Part shown: positions 41,122-50,320 of the stretch, in pieces
Layout: the number at the start of each line of letters is the position of its first letter
Position numbering within the stretch: the stretch's first letter is position 1
Source of the DNA: Flavimaribacter sediminis
GTDB lineage: Bacteria; Pseudomonadota; Alphaproteobacteria; Rhizobiales; Rhizobiaceae
Length of the DNA stretch: 64,000 nt
NCBI RefSeq assembly: GCF_019492055.1
Contig: NZ_JAICBX010000002.1
Location: 1,364,001 to 1,428,000, forward strand
Direction of reading: 5' to 3'
Notes under the pieces: generated by a model
The model's database searches: none
The model's input: only the letters and a program-made list of their open reading frames with translations
Told to the model about the DNA's origin: nothing
Program-made: the position numbers and the translations under genes

Positions 41122-42147
41122 ATGCCTGAAAATGTCCTTTCAACCCGATTTTCGCAAAGTTACGGCGTCGATCATCCTTTCGCCTGCGCCGGCATGGCTT
41201 TCGCCGGCATGACGCCGGATCTGTGCATCGCTGTCTGCCATGCCGGAGGCGTCGGAGCGCTCGGCGTCGGTCTGATGCCGCCCGAATTGTTGCGGCAGAT
41301 GATTGTTGGCATCCGCGCCGCGGTCGGCGACAAGCCATTCAATATCAATTTTATCACCATCTTCGTTGAACAGGCCCATATCGATGTCTGCGCGGAAGAA
41401 AAGGCGCCTGTGGTCTCGTTTCACTGGGGCAATCCCGACAGGGCGTTCATCGACCAGCTGCATGCGGCGGGCTGCAAGGTCTGGGAGCAGGTGGGATCGG
41501 TCAAAGCGGCGATAGTGGCGGCCGACAGCGGCGTCGATGTTGTGATCGCCCAGGGATCGGAGGCTGGTGGCCACAATTATGGCGAATTGCCCACTTTCGC
41601 CCAGGTGCCGGCCATTGTCGACGCGGTTGGCGACCGGACAATGGTGTTGGCCTCGGGCGGCGTCGCCGACGGTCGCGGCGTGGCGGCGGCGCTCAGCCTC
41701 GGCGCTGATGGCGTCTGGGTCGGCACGCGCCTGGTCGCCAGCAACGAGGCGTTCTCGCACGAAGAGTACAAATCAAGGCTGGTGAACGCCGCCGGAACCG
41801 ATACGGTCCGCACCGGCATTTTCGGGCCGGAAGTGAAAGCCTTCAATCCCATGCGGGTTCTGCGAAACCGCGTCGTCGCGGAATATGAGGGCCGCGAGAA
41901 CGAGGCGCCTGACGACACCTCGGACCAGCCTCTGGTCGGTGAAACGCAGCTCGGCCCCGACGCCGTTCCGCTTCGCAAATTCACCAACTTCGTGCCGATG
42001 CCAGCCACGACAGGCGACTTTGACGAAATGCCGCTTTTGTCCGGTCAGGGCGTGGGCCTCGTCAAATCCGTCGAGCCGGCGGGAGAGATTATCGCCAAGA
42101 TGATGGCGGACGCCGCATCCATACTGAAACGGCTGAATGGCGGTTGA
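41122..42147 (+). CDS. Nitronate monooxygenase-family flavoprotein
   Basis: A 341-residue TIM-barrel FMN enzyme of the nitronate monooxygenase (2-nitropropane dioxygenase) family. Seen features are CHAGGVGALGVGLMPPELL (FMN loop), NINFITIF, VIAQGSEAGGHNYG (substrate and flavin loop with the catalytic-region His), VLASGGVADGRGVAAALSLG and ADGVWVGTRLVASNEA. Family members also include aromatic-acid and enoyl reductases, so nitro-compound chemistry is not assured. A divergent AraC gene lies 138 bases upstream. Confidence 0.87.
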   Translation: MPENVLSTRFSQSYGVDHPFACAGMAFAGMTPDLCIAVCHAGGVGALGVGLMPPELLRQMIVGIRAAVGDKPFNINFITIFVEQAHIDVCAEEKAPVVSFHWGNPDRAFIDQLHAAGCKVWEQVGSVKAAIVAADSGVDVVIAQGSEAGGHNYGELPTFAQVPAIVDAVGDRTMVLASGGVADGRGVAAALSLGADGVWVGTRLVASNEAFSHEEYKSRLVNAAGTDTVRTGIFGPEVKAFNPMRVLRNRVVAEYEGRENEAPDDTSDQPLVGETQLGPDAVPLRKFTNFVPMPATTGDFDEMPLLSGQGVGLVKSVEPAGEIIAKMMADAASILKRLNGG

Positions 42148-42217
42148 TGGGCGTAGTTGAGGCGGCTGCGTCTGGCGCCTTCGAGGCGCGCCGCCTGGGC
42201 GTTGACGCCGCGAGCTG

Positions 42218-42594
42218 TCAGTCGTTGCGTGCGGCCACTTCCTGCATGAAGCGATGGCGAATGACCGCCGGGTCAAGTTCAATGACACAGACCGGCGCAT
42301 TGCCGGATTCGCATTTTGAAACGATAATCGTCATTTGCTCTGACAGGATCGCTTCACGCAGAACATTTGCGGTCTCTTCCGCCCTGTATTCAACCACGTT
42401 TTCGCAACCACAGGCCTTCGCCACCGCTGCAAGCGACGTCTTCCTGCCGGCGTATGTCGGCTGGTCGCCGGTCGAGCCATAGCTGCCATTGTCGATGATG
42501 AGCAGGATGAGATTGTCCGCCACGTTGTTGGCGATAGTCGGCAGCGTTCCGAGATTGGTCAGCACGGAACCGTCGCCGTTGAGTAGTTCGTCCG
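42218..42594 (-). pseudogene. 5'-truncated TPP-dependent decarboxylase (sulfopyruvate/phosphonopyruvate decarboxylase beta-type)
   Basis: The reverse strand carries only the C-terminal TPP-binding part: LNGDGSVLTNLGTLPTIANN, then LILLIIDNGSYGSTGDQPTY, the GDG...N TPP/Mg site and family YGSTGxQ motif, ending EVAARND. The N-terminal two-thirds or the partner subunit is missing; upstream sequence before about 42594 is unrelated. An ATG-less frame begins inside the motif. It looks like a rearrangement remnant at the island border. Confidence 0.7.
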
Positions 42595-42675
42595 GGAAAC
42601 GACCATAAAAACGGGTTGTCAGTGGAAATCAACAACGTCGACTCGTCGCACGTGTTAACTCTCCTTGGAATGGCC

Positions 42676-43560
42676 TCAGGAATAGGTCTCGATCAGCGCG
42701 GTCGCTTCGGCGTCCCGCGCCTGCTTGCTGGCGCCGCCGATCACGACGACGATAAGTTTGCGGCGCCCACGGCTCGCCGTCGCCACCAGATTGAAGCCGG
42801 AAGCCCGGATGTATCCGGTCTTCATGCCATCGACACCGGGGACCGTACCAAGCAGGTTGTTGGTCGCTTCGAACGTCCGTCCGTCGTAGGTGAACGTTTG
42901 TGCGCTAAAATAGGCTCCGTATTGTGGAAACCTTTGCTTCATAATTAGGGCCAGCTTCGCCATGTCGCGGGCGGTGGTGACGTTGGCGGCCCCCGGAAGG
43001 CCGCTGGCATTGGCGAACCGGGTCCCGGAAAGGCCGAGAGTGCGGGCCTGATCTGTCATGCGAACCGCGAAGGCTTCTTCTGAACCGGAGATCGCCTCGG
43101 CCACCACCACCGAGACATCATTGGCCGATTTCACCGCCAGCGCCCGAATCGACTGTTGCACGGTGATCGTCGTGCCGGCTTCAACTCCGATGCGAACCGG
43201 CGGCTGCGACGCCGCCTCGGCCGAGACGGGCAACCGCGTGTTGAGCGTCAGCCTGCGCGCCTTGATCTCGTCAAACAGGATATAGAGCGTCATCAGCTTG
43301 GTCAGCGATGCCGGATAGCGTGGTGCGTCGGCATCGACCGCATAGAGTTCCCTGCCGGTCGTGGCATCGACCACCAGTGCGGATTTGGCGCGAGCGACGG
43401 GCTGCTGGGGGGCATAGGCGACCGGTGTGACGGAAGGAGCCCCGAGCGGGATACCGAGCGATGCGGGAACCTCGCCGCTCCCCTGCGACTGGCAGCCGGA
43501 AACGACAATGGCCACGACGAGAAAGGTAACTGCGGTGATCATCCGGAACGGGCGGATCAT
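42676..43560 (-). CDS. D-alanyl-D-alanine carboxypeptidase-family lipoprotein (peptidase S11)
   Basis: A 294-residue penicillin-binding S11 peptidase. The lipoprotein signal ends in the lipobox VVSGC near residue 22. Catalytic motifs are SLTK (SxxK), SAN (SxN) in LAVKSANDVSVVV and KTG in GMKTGYIRASG. It trims or remodels peptidoglycan, anchored by lipid. It has no C-terminal PBP5_C membrane anchor, consistent with lipid anchoring instead. GGAG precedes the ATG at 43560; a longer frame to 43590 is possible. It appears to be the first core gene after the island border. Confidence 0.87.
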   Translation of the reverse strand: MIRPFRMITAVTFLVVAIVVSGCQSQGSGEVPASLGIPLGAPSVTPVAYAPQQPVARAKSALVVDATTGRELYAVDADAPRYPASLTKLMTLYILFDEIKARRLTLNTRLPVSAEAASQPPVRIGVEAGTTITVQQSIRALAVKSANDVSVVVAEAISGSEEAFAVRMTDQARTLGLSGTRFANASGLPGAANVTTARDMAKLALIMKQRFPQYGAYFSAQTFTYDGRTFEATNNLLGTVPGVDGMKTGYIRASGFNLVATASRGRRKLIVVVIGGASKQARDAEATALIETYS

Positions 43561-44419
43561 GGGTACTCCACGCACTGTTATCGGTCGCATAATGAATTCA
43601 CTTATTTCCTTTGTCGACGACTAATGCGATGGTTTGATACAGCCTGACGCCGTCCAGGTGTAGGAGCCTTGTTTTTGGCTTACAGACAAGTTGCGTTTCT
43701 TTCATTCGCCTTCTTTTGCCGGTCCTCCCCGGGAACCTGTCGAGCATCCAATGCATTGGATGCTTGCGATTTATCAGCTCTGAACATTTTTACGAATAGC
43801 TTCTGACTATGAGAGCCACCGTAGAATGTCTACCCCAGGACCGAATCCGCTCCTCGCCCTGCTCTATGGCTGAAAGGGGTTCATAGCAGATGACCACGTC
43901 GGTAGGATCATCGCTCGGGCAATGGGCCGCAAGCGCCAATGTTCGCTGATATCACCAAGGTCGAAATTGCGCGCGAAACCGCCCTTCCCAAATGGACCCC
44001 ACCTTCGCCGTACAATCTGACCCGTATCATTCGGGCGGCAATTGCCTTTTCATGTACCGGCGTCTCGGCGAAGCAGTCGCTCGGTGGCAGATGGTTTTTG
44101 CACCACGTTGGAACTGTGGAGCACTACAAACCGTTTAAACAACGCAGTCTCGCTGAATGACTGATTAGTGCATCGGAAAATCATCTTACGCAAATCTCAT
44201 TACCGACAGAGACAGAAGTATCCGAATGCATTGTGGTCTCTTGTCGCCTGGATAAATGTAAGCTTGCCGTTTCGAGCGGGCACAACACGTGGTTATTCCA
44301 AGAATGCAGATTGAGTGAAGGGAACCAATGAAGACGATATTTACAGCGAGTATCGCCCTCGCTTGTGATGGCTTCGGGTTTCACTCAACGATCTTTTGTT
44401 CGCATCGGATGGACAGAGT
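43561..44419. other. Gene-poor region with a 22-bp perfect palindrome
   Basis: In 859 bases I find no convincing gene; a 73-codon frame at 43939-44160 has no family signature. The sequence is richer in AT than its flanks. A perfect 22-bp palindrome, half AGCATCCAATG, lies at 43743-43764 with no spacer, 183 bases upstream of the peptidase start. It could be an operator for a dimeric regulator, or a recombination site. This is unexplained. Confidence 0.4.
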
Positions 44420-45520
44420 ATGACCTCACGGCAGACAGATGAGAATCCGCGTTCACTGGTCCGCTATGCGATCGTCACGACCGCTTTCACGATTGCCGGC
44501 TTTGTCATATGCTGGCTGGTGAGCGACGCATTGCTGTTGATCTTCGCAGGGTTGCTGTTCGCAGCTTTCCTGGACGCCATGACGCGCTTGCTTGGCGGGG
44601 TTGTCGGAGGGCCGCGCTTGGTGAGGCTTGCAATTGTCTGCACCTTGCTCGCCATAATCGTTATCGGGGCTTTGGCCTGGGGAGGCACGGCAATTGCCAC
44701 CCAGGGAAGCGAGCTTGCAACAACGCTGGAAGATCAGGCTAACCAGGTGCTTGCGTGGTTCGGCGAGCGCGGGATAACGCTTCCATTCGGCGACAACAGT
44801 TCCGACGGCAGTGAGAGAACGCAGCCAGACAACCCGGACGCCGCGCCGACGATCCGGTCTGTGCTGCCCGGCGTCGGCGGAATCTTCGGTCAGGCATGGA
44901 CGGCTATCGCGATGGTGCTGGGCGTTCTTGGCGATGCGCTCATTATCATTTTCCTGGGATTGTTTGTGGCTCTGAAGCCTGACGCTTATCGAGATGCCGT
45001 TCTCCTGCTCTTCCCGCCAGCCAAGCGTGAACCCTTGCGCGAAGTGTTCAATGAATCCGGCGAGACGCTTAGGAGCTGGCTGTTGGGTCAGTCGCTTACG
45101 ATGCTGCTGATTGGTGTCTTCGTTTGGCTCGGGTTAACGCTCGTAGGGGTAGAGCCGGCGGTCATTCTTGGCTTGCAGGCAGGACTTCTCGCATTTGTTC
45201 CCACACTGGGGCCGTTGCTTGCCGGCATCGCCATCCTCCTTGCAAGCCTGGCCTTCGGCCTTTGGGGTGTGATCGGTGCTCTTTGCGTGTACCTTCTGGT
45301 ACAGACGCTGGAAAGCTATATTCTGACCCCTATCATTCAGAAGCGCGCCATTTCGGTTCCGCCGGCATTTCTATTCGCCAGCCAGATCATCCTTGGTCTG
45401 TTGTTCGGCATATACGGCCTTGCGTTGGCGACACCGCTTGCTGCCGTGGTGCGTGTCTTCATCCTGCGACTGTATGTCCAGCCAATGTCCGCCAGTCGGA
45501 ATCAGCCCGCCCAGAGCTAG
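44420..45520 (+). CDS. AI-2E family transporter (membrane permease)
   Basis: A 366-residue integral membrane protein with about seven hydrophobic segments in the AI-2E/YdiK/PerM pattern. Characteristic parts are LLIFAGLLFAAFLDAMTRLL, GLFVALKPDAYRDAVLLLFP, the loop ESGETLRSWLLGQSLTMLLI and LGPLLAGIAILLAS followed by LESYILTPIIQKRAISVPPA. The family exports quorum signals, indole or ions in different bacteria; the substrate is unknown here. The ATG at 44420 has a weak ribosome site (GGACAGAG). It stands alone on its strand. Confidence 0.88.
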   Translation: MTSRQTDENPRSLVRYAIVTTAFTIAGFVICWLVSDALLLIFAGLLFAAFLDAMTRLLGGVVGGPRLVRLAIVCTLLAIIVIGALAWGGTAIATQGSELATTLEDQANQVLAWFGERGITLPFGDNSSDGSERTQPDNPDAAPTIRSVLPGVGGIFGQAWTAIAMVLGVLGDALIIIFLGLFVALKPDAYRDAVLLLFPPAKREPLREVFNESGETLRSWLLGQSLTMLLIGVFVWLGLTLVGVEPAVILGLQAGLLAFVPTLGPLLAGIAILLASLAFGLWGVIGALCVYLLVQTLESYILTPIIQKRAISVPPAFLFASQIILGLLFGIYGLALATPLAAVVRVFILRLYVQPMSASRNQPAQS

Positions 45521-45809
45521 CGACGATAGGCAGTACCTGGGTTTCTGTTCTCTAACCCATCTGACCACTCGCATTGACGACGATAGGTAAACCTGAACGA
45601 CGACGTTTGAAAGGACGGGTGAATAGGTAGCCTGGGTATGACGGATTTTTCCGGAAGTTCCCGAACGGAATGCGCCAGGGGCGATGGAAATACCGCCGCG
45701 CAACCCTCCCGCATGTAGTGACAAAGGCGGAAGTCTCAGTTGATGCAAGGAAATCGAAAACCAGGCGGGGGGCAGGACTTGCCACTGCGCCAGAAGCTGG
45801 AGGAAAAAA

Positions 45810-46334
45810 ATGTTCACGGCTGACGCCACGTTGGACGCTGTCTCGCGCGGAGCGATTCTATCCTCGCTGTCGCTGCTTTGGGTAATCTTGCTGATACGAG
45901 TGAACGGACTCCGGTCCCTGTCGAAAATGACTAACTTCGATTTTATCATGACGGTTGCGATGGGGTCGCTCGTAGCCGGCGGGTCGCAGGTGACGGAATG
46001 GACCGACTTCCTTCAGGTCGCCATCGCCATGGCTGCGTTGTTCGCATTCCAACATATCGTCGCCCGACTGCGGAAAGCTTCGCGCACGATCGAAAAGGTT
46101 ATACAGAACGAACCCATCCTGCTTATGCGTAATGGCGTCGTGCTTGAAGAAGCATTGCGAAAATCCCGGGTTTCTGAAGATGATCTTTTCGCCAAATTGC
46201 GCGAAGCCAATGTGTTGCGTCTTTCCGACGTCCGCGCCGTGGTGCTTGAAACAACGGGTGACGTTTCTGTGCTTCATGGCAAGGAAATGGATAAAGACCT
46301 CATAAGATCGGTCCGGTCTCCCGCAGACAGTTGA
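45810..46334 (+). CDS. DUF421/YetF-family membrane protein
   Basis: A 174-residue YetF-like protein. Three hydrophobic segments near the N-terminus (ILSSLSLLWVILLIRVNGLR, FIMTVAMGSLVAGG, VAIAMAALFAFQHIVARL) precede the family C-terminal domain with PILLMRNGVVLEEALRKSRV, SEDDLFAKLREANVL and VRAVVLETTGDVSVL. Members of this family support spore or stress envelope functions in Bacillus; the role in Proteobacteria is not known. GGAGGA precedes the ATG. Confidence 0.85.
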   Translation: MFTADATLDAVSRGAILSSLSLLWVILLIRVNGLRSLSKMTNFDFIMTVAMGSLVAGGSQVTEWTDFLQVAIAMAALFAFQHIVARLRKASRTIEKVIQNEPILLMRNGVVLEEALRKSRVSEDDLFAKLREANVLRLSDVRAVVLETTGDVSVLHGKEMDKDLIRSVRSPADS

Positions 46335-46817
46335 CTAAGGTACTTCAACAGCTCTCCCGGCTTAAAAGCACAGCCTGAAGCGCCGCAGGATTTATCAGAA
46401 TCGGATGGCCAACGTTTGGGGTCGGATCAAATCTTTTAAAAAAACTTCGTGAAACTGAAACTGGAAGACAGCTTGCTCGGTATGTCAGAAAAAGCGGCCT
46501 TCACTTGGCTTTCTGGTCACCGGGAGATCATGCTCTTAAAATCACGGACTACCGATGCCGTTATCGATGGGTTCAAACTCACCGAAGTTAGCGGCGGATC
46601 GAATATGGGGCAATCGCCGTCGATCCGGTATTCGATCGCGTACCGGCCGAATATCGCGGTCGTATTCCGAGGATCAGGCAAAGGACGAGAGTTGTTCAGG
46701 AGCAGCTACCGAAGATTCGCATGGATGAACGGCGACTACATGGTGACTTCACGAGATTCCACAACTCGTTTTTCGAATGGGGCAGCACCCGCAATCTATT
46801 GGTAGTATTTAGGAAAT
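46335..46817. other. Intergenic region before tRNA-Gly
   Basis: In 483 bases there are open frames (for example 46449-46805), but none shows a known domain or good ribosome site. Part may be remnant coding sequence. I searched by eye for an integrase and for a repeat of the tRNA 3' end as an attachment site and saw neither. Confidence 0.4.
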
Positions 46818-46892
46818 TGGAGCGGGCGATGAGATTCGAACTCACGACCCCAACCTTGGCAAGGTTGTGCTCTACCCCTGAGCTACGCCCGC
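46818..46892 (-). tRNA. tRNA-Gly (GCC)
   Basis: The reverse strand folds into a full cloverleaf: acceptor GCGGGCG/CGCCCGC, D-stem GCTC/GAGC, anticodon stem CAACC/GGTTG with loop TTGCCAA (anticodon GCC), T-arm GTGAG-TTCGAAT-CTCAT, discriminator T and an encoded CCA. The gene is 75 bases long including CCA. Its 3' end faces the island side. Confidence 0.95.
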
Positions 46893-47085
46893 TTGGCTTC
46901 GTCGCGACCGCGTAATACGCTGCGACCGGGTCACGCCGCAATTTCTTGCGACCGGCGCTATATGGCGCAAGCCTTCGCCAAATGCAACAGGAAAATGAAA
47001 CATCGCCGCGCTCTTTCGGGTGGTTGCGCTCGGCCGCCGCTGCGCCTATCTACACAGCCGTCAGATCCTTGAGCGGAGGTTAAAA

Positions 47086-47595
47086 ATGTCGGCGGAAGCC
47101 AAGCCGAAAACGTCGGACGACCTGTTCGCATATCTCGACAGTCTCGACATCTCCCATCGCACGCACGAACACGAGGCGGTCTTCACAGTCGCCGAGTCGC
47201 AGAATGTGAAGATGAAGCTGCCTGGCGGCGACACCAAGAACCTGTTCCTGAAGGACAAAAAGGGCCGCTACTTCCTCGTCACGGCCCTGCAGGACGCCGA
47301 AATCGATCTGAAGACAATCCACAGGCTGATCGGCGCGAAGGGCCGGGTCTCCTTCGGCAACGCGGACAAGCTCATGGAGTATCTTGGCGTGGTTCCCGGA
47401 TCGGTGACGGCGTTCGGCGCAATCAACGACGACGCCGGTCACGTCCAGGTGGTGCTCGACCGGTCGCTGATGGAGCATGACATGATCAACGCGCATCCGC
47501 TCAGGAACGACGCGACCACCACGATCGCCCGCGACGACCTCGTGCGTTTCCTCGAATCGACCGGGCACAGTCCGCTTATTGTCGCGGTTTCCTGA
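47086..47595 (+). CDS. Prolyl-tRNA editing protein (YbaK/ProX family)
   Basis: A 169-residue YbaK/EbsC-type deacylase. Family parts are HEAVFTVAESQNV, PGGDTKNLFLKDKKGRYFLV with the conserved Lys, and the loop GVVPGSVTAFGAINDDAGHVQVVLD, which matches ProX (PrdX) proteins that clear Ala from mischarged tRNA-Pro. The start is placed at the ATG at 47086 after AGCGGAGG. It leads a run of housekeeping genes, upstream of the thioredoxin-TPR gene. Confidence 0.88.
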   Translation: MSAEAKPKTSDDLFAYLDSLDISHRTHEHEAVFTVAESQNVKMKLPGGDTKNLFLKDKKGRYFLVTALQDAEIDLKTIHRLIGAKGRVSFGNADKLMEYLGVVPGSVTAFGAINDDAGHVQVVLDRSLMEHDMINAHPLRNDATTTIARDDLVRFLESTGHSPLIVAVS

Positions 47596-47747
47596 AAAAA
47601 CTTGCGAAACACGGGCTTCGGGCGGCATAAGAGATCACGAGAACAACGAGCCGGACAGGCGATCGGACCAATACCGGGATCCCGTATCCCTTCGCTTTGA
47701 CACGACGCGCAACCGGCGACCCGGACAGGTAGACACCGGAGGACACG

Positions 47748-48731
47748 ATGCAGAATGGTGACAATCCCTATGGCGGCTCGATGGGCGGCCAAATGAGCGG
47801 AACGGTGAATTTCGACGCGGGCGGCGCCGTGCAGCAGGCGCCGGCGGGCGGAGGCGCCCTTATCAAGGATACGACCACGGCCGCTTTTCGCGACGACGTG
47901 ATCGGAGAATCGGAAACCCAGCCGGTGCTGGTCGATTTCTGGGCGCCGTGGTGCGGTCCGTGCAAGCAGCTTGGCCCGATCATCGAGAAGGTTGTGCAGA
48001 GTTTCGGCGGCGCCGTCAAACTCGTCAAGATGAACATCGACGAGCACCCGGCGATTCCCGGCCAGATGGGCATTCAGTCCATACCGGCCGTAGTCGCCTT
48101 CGCGGGCGGCAAGCCGGTGGACGCTTTCATGGGCGCCGTGCCGGAAAGCCAGATACGCCAGTTCATCGAGAAACAAATACAGGAGCACGGAGGCGGCGGA
48201 GGGCCGGATCTCGACGCCATCCTTGAACAGGGCCGCGCGGCGATGGAAGCAGGCGACGTGAACGCCGCCGCCCAGGTCTTCAGCGCCGTTCTGCAGCAGG
48301 AGCCGGAAAACGCCAAGGCGCTCGCCGGCATGATGGAATGCCTGATCGCCGCCGATCAGAAGGATCGCGCGAAGGCCATGCTCGAGGATCTGACCGACGA
48401 ACAGAAAGAGACGCCGGAAATTGCGGCGATCGTCGCTCGTTTCAAACTGGAAGAGGAAGTGGCGAACCTTGGCGATCCGACGGCGCTTCAAGCCCGTCTC
48501 GACGCCGACCCGAACGATCACCAGGCGCGTTTCGACATGGCCAAGATCCTCAACATTCAAGGCGAACGCGAACAAGCTGCGGATTTTCTGTTGCATATCA
48601 TGAAAGCTGATCGCGCCTGGGAGGATGACGGCGCGCGCAAGCAGTTGCTGACTTTCTTCGAGGCGTGGGGGCCGACCGATCCGGCGACGCTCGCCGCCCG
48701 GCGCAAACTGTCGTCGCTGATGTTCTCGTGA
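47748..48731 (+). CDS. Thioredoxin-TPR co-chaperone (CnoX/YbbN-like)
   Basis: A 327-residue protein. The N-terminal thioredoxin fold has FWAPWCGPCKQLGPI, an intact CGPC site near residues 69-72, and VKMNIDEHPAIPGQMGIQSI then PAVVAFAGG. The rest is TPR-like helices (ILEQGRAAMEAGDVNAAAQV, FSAVLQQEPENAKALAG). CnoX proteins bind unfolded clients and pass them to GroEL and protect them from over-oxidation; E. coli CnoX has lost the CxxC redox pair but this one keeps it, so it may be an active oxidoreductase. A Gly-rich linker joins the domains. Confidence 0.9.
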   Translation: MQNGDNPYGGSMGGQMSGTVNFDAGGAVQQAPAGGGALIKDTTTAAFRDDVIGESETQPVLVDFWAPWCGPCKQLGPIIEKVVQSFGGAVKLVKMNIDEHPAIPGQMGIQSIPAVVAFAGGKPVDAFMGAVPESQIRQFIEKQIQEHGGGGGPDLDAILEQGRAAMEAGDVNAAAQVFSAVLQQEPENAKALAGMMECLIAADQKDRAKAMLEDLTDEQKETPEIAAIVARFKLEEEVANLGDPTALQARLDADPNDHQARFDMAKILNIQGEREQAADFLLHIMKADRAWEDDGARKQLLTFFEAWGPTDPATLAARRKLSSLMFS

Positions 48732-48790
48732 GGCTCGCCCCGCGCCCCTTGAGAATTGCGCGGTAAGAGCCACATTGTTTTAATATCCTG

Positions 48791-48818
48791 CGGTCGCCCG
48801 GAAAGCCCGGCGCGACCG
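48791..48818 (+). terminator. Hairpin between CnoX and Lon-N genes
   Basis: CGGTCGC (48791-48797) pairs with GCGACCG (48812-48818) with an inner CCGG/CCGG extension. No strong T-run follows. It lies 60 bases after the stop and just before the next start, so it may also affect translation of the downstream gene. Confidence 0.4.
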
Positions 48819-48843
48819 TATTGAAGAAAATCCAGAGGATGTT

Positions 48844-49518
48844 TTGCGGGCAGGCAACAGACATTACCGGACGGAAAAGGACCTTCCCGAAACGGTTTCG
48901 CTGTTCCCGTTGTCAGGAGCCTTGTTGCTCCCCTGCGGTCAGATGCCGCTCAACATATTCGAACCGCGCTACCTTTCCATGATCGACGACGCTCTTGCGA
49001 GCGATCGGCTGATTGCGATCATCCAGCCGCGTTTCGATATTGAAGGCGATGTCGATCGCATAGAGCATCCGCCCCTGTGCACAGTCGGCACGATTGGGCG
49101 CATAACGTCTTTCACGGAAACCGGAGACGGCCGCTACATCATGTCGTTGATCGGCGTTTGCCGCTTTCGTCTGCTTGAGGAAACGGCGAGCAGGAAAGTT
49201 TATCGGCGTGGCCGGATCGCGCCATTTATTGGCGACCTGGCCGATGACGCCGGCGCAGACGACGTGGATCGCAAGGCTCTGCTCCACACGTTCAAAACCT
49301 ATCTCGAGGCAAACCAGCTCGAGGCCGATTGGGAAAGCGTCAAGCAGGCGAGCAACACGACATTGGTCAACACCATGTCGATGATGGCGCCCTACGGACC
49401 CGCCGAGAAACAGGCGCTGCTCGAAGCGCCCGATCTGAAGACGCGGGCGGAAACGCTGATCGCCATGACAGAAATCGCGCTCGCGCGTGACGGCGACGAC
49501 GAAACCCTGTTGCAGTAG
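48844..49518 (+). CDS. Lon substrate-binding-domain protein (LON-N, stand-alone)
   Basis: A 224-residue protein made of the N-terminal domain of Lon protease only: [20 protein letters not shown] then [50 protein letters not shown] and [10 protein letters not shown]. There is no AAA or protease domain. It probably binds unfolded or specific proteins. The start is a TTG at 48844, since the ATG five bases earlier is out of frame. It is followed by Trm112 14 bases on, as in many alphaproteobacteria. Confidence 0.85.
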   Translation: MRAGNRHYRTEKDLPETVSLFPLSGALLLPCGQMPLNIFEPRYLSMIDDALASDRLIAIIQPRFDIEGDVDRIEHPPLCTVGTIGRITSFTETGDGRYIMSLIGVCRFRLLEETASRKVYRRGRIAPFIGDLADDAGADDVDRKALLHTFKTYLEANQLEADWESVKQASNTTLVNTMSMMAPYGPAEKQALLEAPDLKTRAETLIAMTEIALARDGDDETLLQ

Positions 49519-49531
49519 GATGGAAGAGGCG

Positions 49532-49732
49532 ATGAGCGACGAGGATGATGATCAGGAGATTGATCGCAAGCTTCTCGATATTCTCGTCTGTCCGTTGACC
49601 AAGGGGCCGCTCCGCTACGATCGCGATGCGGCGGAGCTTGTGTCCGAAAAGGCGAAACTCGCCTATCCCGTTCGAGACGGAATTCCAATCATGCTTCCCT
49701 CCGAGGCGCGTCAACTTGAGGACGAAGGGTGA
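49532..49732 (+). CDS. Trm112-family protein
   Basis: A 66-residue Trm112/YcaR-type protein. The core is [20 protein letters not shown], then [20 protein letters not shown]. Only one Cys is retained, so no zinc finger is formed. Homologues activate methyltransferases in eukaryotes; the bacterial role is unclear. The start at 49532 follows GAAGAGG; 49520 is an alternative. Its stop overlaps the next gene's GTG start (GTGA). Confidence 0.85.
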   Translation: MSDEDDDQEIDRKLLDILVCPLTKGPLRYDRDAAELVSEKAKLAYPVRDGIPIMLPSEARQLEDEG

Positions 49733-50307
49733 GCAAGCGCGGCGAATTGCGGCGCAGCCAGCTGCTGGCGGCCGCGGCGAACCGCTTCTGGCGCCAGGGG
49801 TTCGGCAACACCAGCCTTGCCGACATTGCGTCAGACGCCAACGTGCCGCTCGGCAACGTCTACTACTATTTCAAGACCAAGCAGGACATCGCCGCCGGCG
49901 TCGCCGACATTTTCGTCGCGGAAACGGAAACCATGCTTCGGGAGGTGGCCCAGGCGGAAGCCGATCCGCGTCGCCGCGTTCAGGCGTTGATCAGAAGGCT
50001 TTCGGAATCCAATCGCAGCCGGGTCGAGCGCGGTTGTCCGATCGCGCTTGCGGCGCGGGACTTCAGTGAGGCGGCGCCCGCCGCGGCAAGGCGCGCGGCG
50101 AGCGCTTTCGAATTGCTGATCGGCTTCATCGGGCGGGAGTTGCAACGCACCGGCGCGCGGCCTTCCATCGCGCTATCCCGCGCGCGCGAAATCATCGTCG
50201 AATGGCAGGGCGGCATTGCGCTCGCCCACGCGCTTGAGGATCCGACGATCCTGGCGGAGGCGATGCGCCGCGCCGAACAGAAGCTGCTCCAGTCGAATTA
50301 CCAATAG
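49729..50307 (+). CDS. TetR/AcrR-family regulator
   Basis: A 192-residue TetR-family protein with a GTG start overlapping the Trm112 stop. The helix-turn-helix is [20 protein letters not shown], then [20 protein letters not shown]. The C-terminal domain has [21 protein letters not shown] and [19 protein letters not shown], typical of small TetR_C proteins. It ends 14 bases before the convergent ABC permease. Targets are unknown. Confidence 0.87.
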   Translation: MSKRGELRRSQLLAAAANRFWRQGFGNTSLADIASDANVPLGNVYYYFKTKQDIAAGVADIFVAETETMLREVAQAEADPRRRVQALIRRLSESNRSRVERGCPIALAARDFSEAAPAAARRAASAFELLIGFIGRELQRTGARPSIALSRAREIIVEWQGGIALAHALEDPTILAEAMRRAEQKLLQSNYQ

Positions 50308-50320
50308 GCAGGTCGCCGCG

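Noticed and set aside
46818-46892. tRNA-Gly as integration site of an island
   Set aside because: No integrase and no repeat of the tRNA 3' end were seen on the left side, and the island is better explained by the IS6 copies.
46721-46915. Small forward frame containing RFELTTPTLARLCSTPELRPL
   Set aside because: This is the well-known false protein read through an antisense tRNA gene, here tRNA-Gly.
47439-48773. Reverse-strand open frame of 444 codons
   Set aside because: It lies opposite the CnoX and ProX genes, whose families are clear; composition is that of a shadow frame.
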